A DNA stretch of 64,000 nt, taken from assembly GCA_002482505.1 (NCBI GenBank), contig DLGD01000039.1, positions 1-64,000 of the forward strand, written 5' to 3'. The translations under genes were made by a program, and so were the position numbers. Every line of letters begins with the position of its first letter. Positions within the stretch are counted from its first letter, which is position 1. The DNA is from Christensenella sp. UBA7703. Its GTDB lineage: Bacteria > Bacillota > Clostridia > Christensenellales > CAG-138. This document shows, piece after piece, positions 58,192 through 64,000 of the stretch. Below the pieces are notes generated by a model. That model was not told the DNA's origin, did no database searches, and was given only the letters and a program-made list of their open reading frames with translations.

Positions 58192-59436
58192 ATGTGCGAT
58201 ACGCTTGGCGTGCTCCACGGCTCCTATGCGCTCTTTGGCAAAAACAGCGACCGCAGCCCGAATGAAACGCAGGTGACGGAGCTTTACCCCGCGCGCGTCT
58301 ATGACGGCGGCGAGGTCGCCTGCACCTATCGACTGATTCCGCAGGCACGCGAGACGCTGAGCGTGCTGCTCTCGCGTCCGGTTTGGATGTGGGGTGCGGA
58401 GATTGGCGTCAACGAAGCGGGTGTCGCCATCGGCAACGAGGCGGTGTTCACCAAGGGGAAATACGGAGCGCCTTCGCTGACGGGTATGGATCTGCTGCGC
58501 CTCGCGCTGGAACGCGCGGAGAGCGCGGAGCGCGCGGTCAACGTGATCATCGAGCTGCTCGAAACCTATGGCCAGGGCGGCAACTGCGGCTTTGACCACA
58601 CGTTTTATTATGACAACGCCTTCCTGATTCAGGACAAAAGCAGTCTCTTCGTCCTCGAAACCTGCCGCAAAAACTGGGTGGTAAAAAGCTATCAAAAAGC
58701 TTCTATCAGCAACCGGCTTTCGATTGGTGCGGACGGGGAGCGCTACGGCGGCGGCGTTTGCGATTTTGCAAAGACGTATTCCGACCCGCTGTATTCCTAT
58801 TTTTCCGGCAGCAAACAGCGAAAGGAAGCCAGCGCCTGCGCCCTGCCAACCGCAACCACAGAAGCCGATCTCATGCGCGCGCTCAGAGGGCACAACGCGA
58901 AGGTTGCCAACCCGTTTGCCGAAGGGTCTGTTTCGAGCTGCTGCATGCACTTTGGCGGCATGGTGGGCGACCACACGACCGCGAGCATGGTCATCCGCCT
59001 CGACGACAATGCGCCTACGGTCTATCTCACGGGAAGCTCTACCCCGTGTGTCTCGCTCTATAAACCCTATCGTTTCGGCAACCCCGCGCGGCTGCCCGTG
59101 ATTCAGCCCGGCGACGAAGCAGGCGCGCGCTACTGGCGCGAAGCAGAAGCGTTTCGCCGCCAACTGATCGGCAAGATCGTACCCGCGGAGTTTTACGCGG
59201 AGCGGGACGCGCTGGAACAAAGCTGGCAAAGGGATGTTTCCTCCGACGCAAACGCGATGGACGAGCTGCTCTCCCGCGCGATTGCCGAGGAAGCCGCCTT
59301 CTATGCAAAATTTGACCCCTGCACGTTTGCCGCAGCGCCGATGAAGAAGGCGTTCGCGAAAAACTGGCAGAAAAAGAACGCGGCGTTTACGCCCGCCGCA
59401 CAACAAAACACACAGGAGTCAGAAAGCAAAGCATGA
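58192..59436 (+). CDS. Peptidase C69/secernin-like N-terminal nucleophile hydrolase
   Basis: A 414-residue protein starting MCDTLGVLHGSYALFGKNSD. The Cys right after the initiator Met is the nucleophile of family C69 (dipeptidase/secernin) Ntn-hydrolases, exposed by Met removal. NRLSIG in the middle and FGGMVGDHTTASM near residue 262 are further family segments. It cleaves dipeptides or amide bonds; the substrate is unknown. CAGGAGG upstream of the ATG at 58192 sets the start. It overlaps the next gene by four bases (ATGA), so the two products probably act together. Confidence 0.87.
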   Translation: MCDTLGVLHGSYALFGKNSDRSPNETQVTELYPARVYDGGEVACTYRLIPQARETLSVLLSRPVWMWGAEIGVNEAGVAIGNEAVFTKGKYGAPSLTGMDLLRLALERAESAERAVNVIIELLETYGQGGNCGFDHTFYYDNAFLIQDKSSLFVLETCRKNWVVKSYQKASISNRLSIGADGERYGGGVCDFAKTYSDPLYSYFSGSKQRKEASACALPTATTEADLMRALRGHNAKVANPFAEGSVSSCCMHFGGMVGDHTTASMVIRLDDNAPTVYLTGSSTPCVSLYKPYRFGNPARLPVIQPGDEAGARYWREAEAFRRQLIGKIVPAEFYAERDALEQSWQRDVSSDANAMDELLSRAIAEEAAFYAKFDPCTFAAAPMKKAFAKNWQKKNAAFTPAAQQNTQESESKA

Positions 59437-60635
59437 CGATTGACCCGAGACAACGGCTGGAAGAGGGAATTTCCCATCTGGTGGAGGAGCGAAAGATCAT
59501 CAGCGGCATCGCGGTGTCCTATGGCGATCTTGCGCAAGGCGAGGCGTTTTCCCGCGGAAATCTGCGGGAGGTGCGCCTTGAAAACGGCGTTTTTATACCG
59601 GATGCAGCCCTGCTGGAGAACGATTCCGTCTTCGACCTTGCCTCGGTGAGCAAGCTCTTTACCTGTATCGCCGTGCTGCAACTTATCGAGCGCGGCAAGC
59701 TCCGGCTCGATCAAACCGTCGGCAGTGTAGATAAGCGCTTTTCGCATATTGCGGATGTTTCCATCGAAGAGTTGCTCTGTTTCCGCGCAAACCTGCAAAC
59801 CACCATGCGGATGGACGCGGCTGCCACCGCCGAAGAAGCGGAGCAATTGCTGTTTGATATTCGCCTTGGCGCGCCGCCCGTGCGAAAGTTTTATACCGAC
59901 ATGGGCGCAATGGTGCTCAAATACATCGTCGAATCCACTTCCGATACGCTCTTTTGGGATTTTCTGCAGGAGAACATCATTCTTCCGCTCGGTATGGCGC
60001 GAACGTTTGCCAAGGTACCCGCATCGCTCCTGCCGCAAACCGTGGACTGCAACTATGAACGGCGGATTGTGGGCGGCAAATTCTGGCTGGACACCGACTG
60101 CCCGCCGGGCACGGTGCACGACCCCAAAGCGCGTCTGCTCAACACCGCCCGCCCGGCGCCCTGCGGACACGCGGGGTTGTTCGCGAGCCTCGACGACATG
60201 ACGAAGCTTGCGCGGGGGCTGCTTGGCGGCGCGCTGCTGAGCCGCAAAACCCTGCTCGAAATCGGCGTGAACCGCACGGGCGGCAAGCTGCCGGACGGCA
60301 GCGATTCGCAATATATGGGCTATCTATGCTATTCCAAGCAGCCGGTGCAGACCTTCAGCGAAGTACCCGCGTATTTCGGGGAAAAGACCATCGCGCTCAA
60401 CGGCTTTACGGGCAATCATTTCTCCGTCGATCCAGAGAAAAACCAGTTTATGATTTTGCTCGCGAACCGCATCCACAACCGCGCGACGACCGTGACCGGG
60501 CGCGCAAACCCGGAGGACAAGACCGAAACCATCCTCTGGGACGACGGTAACACCTACATCGTCTCGCAAAACTTTGTCTATACGAAGGATAAATTCCTCA
60601 AGAACCACATCGGAGATATTCTGGCGGGGTATTGA
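59433..60635 (+). CDS. Beta-lactamase-like serine hydrolase (class C/PBP fold)
   Basis: A 400-residue protein of the beta-lactamase superfamily: the SxxK motif is in ASVSKLF (about residue 71), the YxN position reads YTDMG (about 151) and the KTG-like triad is in NGFTGNH (about 330). There is no signal peptide, so it is cytoplasmic, and the Asp in YxD makes it more like esterase/peptidase EstB-type enzymes than a true beta-lactamase. It is translationally coupled to the C69 peptidase gene and ends at a strong terminator. Confidence 0.87.
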   Translation: MTIDPRQRLEEGISHLVEERKIISGIAVSYGDLAQGEAFSRGNLREVRLENGVFIPDAALLENDSVFDLASVSKLFTCIAVLQLIERGKLRLDQTVGSVDKRFSHIADVSIEELLCFRANLQTTMRMDAAATAEEAEQLLFDIRLGAPPVRKFYTDMGAMVLKYIVESTSDTLFWDFLQENIILPLGMARTFAKVPASLLPQTVDCNYERRIVGGKFWLDTDCPPGTVHDPKARLLNTARPAPCGHAGLFASLDDMTKLARGLLGGALLSRKTLLEIGVNRTGGKLPDGSDSQYMGYLCYSKQPVQTFSEVPAYFGEKTIALNGFTGNHFSVDPEKNQFMILLANRIHNRATTVTGRANPEDKTETILWDDGNTYIVSQNFVYTKDKFLKNHIGDILAGY

Positions 60636-60674
60636 GGCCAATGGATAAATGATTTATCTTGCTTTCGGGTAATC

Positions 60675-60714
60675 AAAAAAGCCGGCGCGTTGGTACAAAC
60701 GCGTCGGCTTTTTT
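60675..60714 (+). terminator. Strong bidirectional terminator
   Basis: A stem beginning AAAAAAGCCG (60675-60684) pairs through ACGCGTCGGCTTTTTT with one mismatch; T-runs occur on both strands. It separates the convergent hydrolase and DMT genes. Confidence 0.92.
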
Positions 60715-60726
60715 CTGCTTGCGGAG

Positions 60727-61626
60727 TTATTCCGCCTCGGCGTTGCGCTCCGCCGTCAGCCGCCGGGAGGCGCGCCGCTCAAACAGCAGATTCAGTGCAA
60801 GGCCAAGGGCAACCAATACCCCGCCGATGATATTCGCGGTAGAAAACGCGCCGTCGAGGAGCGCATCGATCATCACGCCCGTAAACACCTGACCAACAAA
60901 CATCAGGAGCGTGATATAGAGCTGCGGAATCTTCACCACAACGATGTTGCTTAGCCAAACCGTGACCACGCCGATTGCGCCGCCAAGGTAAATCCACCAG
61001 TTTGGCAAAAGCACAAGCCCCGCCCAGATCGCTTCGTTTCTGCCAAAGAGCAAAAACACGGGAACCGCCGTGGCAAGTCCGCAGACATAGTTGAAAAAGG
61101 TGCTGATATACACGCTGGTTTCGTCCGCCAGGCGCGCATTGTAGGAGCGGGAGATCACCAGCAACACGCCGGAGAGAAACACCGCAAGCACGGGCCAGAG
61201 CGCGAACCCGCCGCCCATCATCCAGCCGATTCCACCCGCAACCAGCAGGATGCCGGGAATTTGATAGGCGCGAAACGGGTGTTTCTTCATGCCGAACCAG
61301 CCGAACTGATCCACCAGCGCACCGGCGATGCTCTGCCCAAGCAACCCGAGCGCGAGGATGGCCGAGAGGCTGATTTTGCCAAAGGCGAAGTTGACGCTCG
61401 CGGTGGTTGCAACACCGAGCACACCGCCGATATACAGATACCACGGCAATCGCTTTGCAAACGGCTTTTCGCGCCGCGCGAGGATAATCCCCCCGATGAG
61501 GATGAGGCCTACGATATGGATGATGACCGTTGCGGAATACATGCCGTAGAGCGTGGTCAGCCCGCCGTTGACGGCGATCATCACGGCGACAAGGATTCCG
61601 ATCATCAGAGATGCAAAATAGTACAT
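60727..61626 (-). CDS. DMT family transporter (DUF606/YdcZ type, fused)
   Basis: A 299-residue membrane protein with ten helices formed by two DUF606 (YdcZ) repeats: the first half has FASLMIGILVAVMIAVNGGL and the second LSGVLLVISRSYNARLADET. Family members are drug/metabolite transporters of unknown substrate. GGAG lies 11 bases before the ATG. It is divergent from a Crp-family regulator, and a CRP-like palindrome lies between them, so the regulator very likely controls it. Confidence 0.87.
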   Translation of the reverse strand: MYYFASLMIGILVAVMIAVNGGLTTLYGMYSATVIIHIVGLILIGGIILARREKPFAKRLPWYLYIGGVLGVATTASVNFAFGKISLSAILALGLLGQSIAGALVDQFGWFGMKKHPFRAYQIPGILLVAGGIGWMMGGGFALWPVLAVFLSGVLLVISRSYNARLADETSVYISTFFNYVCGLATAVPVFLLFGRNEAIWAGLVLLPNWWIYLGGAIGVVTVWLSNIVVVKIPQLYITLLMFVGQVFTGVMIDALLDGAFSTANIIGGVLVALGLALNLLFERRASRRLTAERNAEAE

Positions 61627-61729
61627 GCGTTGGGTTTCTCCGGGTCAATGTTCGCCTTGGCGGAGCTGGTTTTCTGCGCCCGCCGCGATGGATGACACTC
61701 TGAGTATAGAGCGCGGTCTTGACGCGGCA

Positions 61730-61745
61730 TATGACATATGTCACA
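61730..61745. promoter_or_regulatory. CRP/FNR-like binding site between DMT and regulator genes
   Basis: TATGA-CATATG-TCACA on the plus strand is TGTGA-N6-TCATA on the minus strand, with one half-site perfect for the CRP consensus and a central 12-base palindrome TGACATATGTCA. It lies 34 bases before the regulator's ATG and upstream of a TATACT box (about 61703-61708, minus strand) for the transporter. Confidence 0.65.
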
Positions 61746-61778
61746 CTAAGAATAAAACAATACGCTGTGAGGAAACGC

Positions 61779-62432
61779 ATGCAAAAGCAAAAACTACCCG
61801 CGAAATACGCGCCCGCTCTGGCGGAATACGCGCTGGATTGGCTGGATCTTTCCGCCGCGGTGCTGATCCGTTTTGAGCGCTGCGAATGGATGCTGCTTGC
61901 CGAGCAGGAGATTTCCTATCTGTATGTGATGCTTTCCGGCAAAGCAAAGGTCTGCATGAGCGACGCAAGCGGACGAAATCTGCTGCTTTGCTATTATGTT
62001 TCGGAAGGGATCATGGGCGACGTGGAGCTGATGATGGGACGGCACGAGGCGATCTCCGCCGTGCAGGCCGTCTCCGCGGTCGAATGCATCGGTTTGCCGC
62101 TGAGCGTCTACGCACCCGCGCTGTTTTCACACCTTCCGTTTGTGCTCCGCGCGGCAAAAGGGCTCGCCATCAAGCTGCACGACAGCGTCGCGAGCACGTC
62201 GGAAATCATCCTGCGTCCGTTCGAGGCACGCTTAAGCAGCTATCTGTTGCAGAGCGCGCAGGGAGGGGTGTTCTCCGAGCGTTTGATCGACGTTGCCGAG
62301 CAGCTCGGGGTGAGTTATCGCCATCTGTTGCGCGCGCTCAAAGCGCTTTGTGAAGAGGGTGTGTTGGAGAAGCGCAAGGACGGGTATCATGTTTTGAAAG
62401 AGTCAGAACTGCACAAAAAAGCCACCGTGTAA
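61779..62432 (+). CDS. Crp/Fnr family transcriptional regulator (YeiL-like)
   Basis: A 217-residue regulator. The cyclic-nucleotide-binding-type beta-roll occupies residues 25-120 (LLAEQEISYLYVMLSGKAKV), and the C-terminal winged helix has LIDVAEQLGVSYRHLLRALK as recognition region. The N-terminal Cys set of FNR is absent, so it is not an FNR-type Fe-S sensor; the layout resembles YeiL. GAGGAA precedes the ATG at 61779. It is divergent from a DUF606 transporter. The stop codon sits in the loop of the terminator. Confidence 0.88.
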   Translation: MQKQKLPAKYAPALAEYALDWLDLSAAVLIRFERCEWMLLAEQEISYLYVMLSGKAKVCMSDASGRNLLLCYYVSEGIMGDVELMMGRHEAISAVQAVSAVECIGLPLSVYAPALFSHLPFVLRAAKGLAIKLHDSVASTSEIILRPFEARLSSYLLQSAQGGVFSERLIDVAEQLGVSYRHLLRALKALCEEGVLEKRKDGYHVLKESELHKKATV

Positions 62433-62444
62433 ACGGCGGCTTTT
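62417..62444 (+). terminator. Bidirectional terminator overlapping the regulator stop codon
   Basis: AAAAGCCACCGT (62417-62428) pairs with ACGGCGGCTTTT (62433-62444) with one mismatch, with the TAA stop in the loop. T-run on the minus strand also serves the convergent methyltransferase gene. Confidence 0.85.
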
Positions 62445-62466
62445 GCGCTGTACGGTATTGTGTTGC

Positions 62467-63243
62467 CTACACGGAAGCTTTGATTGATTCGGGCTTCACC
62501 GCACGGGTGGCGACAAAGGTTGGAATATTCATCTCGTGCAGCTTACCGTATCCGTTGACATCCTCAAACAAATGTGTGAGCACAAACCCCGCCTTGAGCT
62601 GGCCGCCGACCTGCTCCTCAAGCGTATGGGAAAACTGTACGCCGTCGTCGGTTTTTTGCAGCTCCTCCATCAGTTCGGGATCGCTGAGCGGGTCAAACGG
62701 GAGGCTGTGCTTGAGTTCCGTCTCCTCGTTGTCAAAGATATAATTGATGCCGTTGTCGAGCCCCGCAAGCAGCACCCCACCGGGCTTGAGGACGCGGAAG
62801 CATTCGCGCCAGAGCGGCTCCACCTCGCGGATATAGCAATTGGACACAGGATGCACGATGATGTCGAAGCTCCCGTCTGCAAACGGCAACGGCTTGGACA
62901 TATCCGCGCGGACGATGTTGATCTGGTATCCTTCCCGCTCGGATACCATGCGTTCGCTCTCCAGCTGCCGCTCGGAATAGTCCAGCACGGTGCAGACGGC
63001 GCCCGCCGCCGCAAACAGCGGCATCTGCTGCCCGCCGCCGCAGGCAAGCCCAAGCAGCGACTTTCCCTTGAGATCGGGAAACCACTCCGCCGGAACGGGC
63101 TTGGTTGGCGTGAGCACGATGCTCCAGGAGCCTTCTTTTGCTGCGAGATACTGCTCGTGCGTAATGGGTCTGCCCCATTCCCAGCCGTTCTCGACCCAAC
63201 GGTCGATGGTTTTTGCATTGATGTCCTGATAATTTTCACTCAT
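62467..63243 (-). CDS. Class I SAM-dependent methyltransferase
   Basis: A 258-residue methyltransferase: motif I LLGLACGGGQQMPLFAAAGA near residue 64, motif II VLDYSERQLE, and later SFDIIVHPVSNCYI with RVLKPGGVLLAG, the Methyltransf_11/25 pattern. The N-terminal NAKTIDRWVENGWEWG resembles a clade common in clostridia and other Gram-positives, of unknown substrate. GGAG lies about 11 bases before the ATG. Confidence 0.9.
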   Translation of the reverse strand: MSENYQDINAKTIDRWVENGWEWGRPITHEQYLAAKEGSWSIVLTPTKPVPAEWFPDLKGKSLLGLACGGGQQMPLFAAAGAVCTVLDYSERQLESERMVSEREGYQINIVRADMSKPLPFADGSFDIIVHPVSNCYIREVEPLWRECFRVLKPGGVLLAGLDNGINYIFDNEETELKHSLPFDPLSDPELMEELQKTDDGVQFSHTLEEQVGGQLKAGFVLTHLFEDVNGYGKLHEMNIPTFVATRAVKPESIKASV

Positions 63244-63307
63244 ATCTTGATTCTCCGAATTTCGTTTCTTTATTTCGTTTCTTTTTTCGATTTATACTGG
63301 AACTTGC

Positions 63308-64000
63308 TTACTCTTGTACCTGATCTTGCTTTTTCCGGGCAATATCTGCCTCCATCTGCGCATACAGGCCGCTGCGGGCGTGGTCTTGATGCACGCATCC
63401 CGCATTCGCCGGATGGAACGCGCCCGCGCAGTCCAGCCCCGCGTCCGTTGCCGGAATGTCGCCAAGGTTGAGCGCCCCGCGATTGACGCAGGCATCGTAT
63501 TTGGAGCGTTCCTTAGCGCGCGGCTGAGTGCCGATCATCGCAAACACGCCATATGCCGCAAAGATCATCAAAATCGGCATCCCGATTGCGCGGGTGATCA
63601 TCTGCCGGTCGCTGAAGAGATGCGCCACCGCCCACGCAAGAAATACCCAAAGCAGCAGGTCTCCCGCGCCGCCGCGCCGCCGGAGCAAACCGCCGATCCA
63701 CGCAAAAAGCAGAATACCCGCGATGTAGAAGAAGTCCAGCAGGCGGATTCCCTCACGATAGGGCGCAAACGCAGAGGCGGAAAACGAGATTGTTTCGGTT
63801 GCGGCGGACAGCGCCGCGTCTTTCTCCAGCCAAAGTTTGGTGAGGTTTTGGTCGAGCCGCACGGGCCTGCCCTGCAGGTCATATCCTTTTTGCAGCGTGT
63901 CCCAATGCAACGCATCCAGGATTGCTTCCCCATCCCGCGCCTGCGCTGCGGCACCCGCGGCGGTTGCGTCAGGCAGGTTGCCGTCGATCATACCCGCACC
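63308..64000 (-). CDS. C-terminal part of a membrane protein (cut by window edge)
   Basis: At least 230 residues of a frame that stays open to the window edge. An extracytoplasmic-type segment (LHWDTLQKGYDLQGRPVRLD) is followed by three hydrophobic helices (IAGILLFAWIGGL, LLLWVFLAWAVAHLF, AIGMPILMIFAAYGVFAMIG) and a soluble Cys-containing tail (VNRGALNLGDIPATDAGLDC). This could be the end of a glycosyltransferase-like polytopic protein, but I cannot identify it. Confidence 0.65.
   Translation of the reverse strand, partial: GAGMIDGNLPDATAAGAAAQARDGEAILDALHWDTLQKGYDLQGRPVRLDQNLTKLWLEKDAALSAATETISFSASAFAPYREGIRLLDFFYIAGILLFAWIGGLLRRRGGAGDLLLWVFLAWAVAHLFSDRQMITRAIGMPILMIFAAYGVFAMIGTQPRAKERSKYDACVNRGALNLGDIPATDAGLDCAGAFHPANAGCVHQDHARSGLYAQMEADIARKKQDQVQE

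Noticed and set aside
59433..60635. True beta-lactamase resistance gene
   Set aside because: There is no export signal, and the YxN and KTG motifs are altered, so a cytoplasmic esterase or peptidase is more likely.

Overview
The window is about 57% GC by eye and densely coded on both strands. It looks like a chromosome segment of an anaerobic, fermentative member of the Clostridia (Bacillota). Supporting signs are a multi-subunit NAD-type [FeFe]-hydrogenase operon, an arginine deiminase pathway pair, a T-box leader, strong AGGAGG ribosome binding sites, sigma-A type promoters (TTGACA-17-TATAAT), many hairpin plus U-run terminators, and a tRNA gene with encoded CCA upstream of tuf. I cannot name the species. 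There is no phage, plasmid or CRISPR signature. The only mobile-looking pieces are two short inverted-repeat elements.

Layout. 1-3.4 kb: start of tuf, tRNA-Gly, glycerol kinase, 16S rRNA dimethyltransferase rsmA and a small CxxC redox protein. 3.6-12.1 kb: a hydrolase, a DUF308 membrane protein, a PAS-PAS-PAS-GGDEF diguanylate cyclase, a sugar-type oxidoreductase, an MFS exporter, a DUF6485 Cys-rich protein, a HAD phosphatase and a DUF2804 protein. 12.3-14.9 kb: a VanZ-like protein convergent with an Lsa-type ABC-F ribosome protection gene, which has a tripeptide leader ORF and an attenuator-like leader. 14.9-23.7 kb: membrane-anchored sensor-like proteins, an ECF sigma/beta-propeller pair, a small DUF cluster, and a WYL regulator with matching palindromes at its own promoter and at that of a neighbouring zinc-ribbon gene. 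23.9-30.1 kb: a MacAB-like efflux operon, a secreted wall-type protein and a second ECF sigma pair.

30.2-38.7 kb is one long leftward operon. A NuoE-like subunit comes first, then a six-gene accessory/sensory block (two DRTGG-like proteins, two GHKL ATPases, a PHP protein and a sensory-type [FeFe]-hydrogenase homologue), then the HndB-, HndC- and HndD-like subunits. Rightward from 39 kb are galE, a sugar nucleotidyltransferase and an O-antigen ligase-like protein, with a 51-residue lipoprotein between them on the opposite strand. 43-47 kb holds flavin-type proteins and a large zinc-ribbon membrane protein.

47-64 kb is mainly amino-acid metabolism: tyrosine phenol-lyase behind a T-box that reads as tyrosine-specific, aspartokinase with a DUF1015 gene, and arcA-arcB. 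After these come HAD phosphatases, an EamA transporter, a C69 peptidase/beta-lactamase-like pair, a DMT transporter divergent from a Crp-family regulator with a CRP-like site between them, a methyltransferase, and the end of a membrane protein cut by the window edge.

The items most worth following up are the Tyr T-box on tyrosine phenol-lyase, the MIR-stop attenuator of the ABC-F gene, the paired WYL operators, the small lipoprotein with its palindromic promoter, leaderless-looking genes, and the complementary active-site substitutions in the two hydrogenase paralogues.
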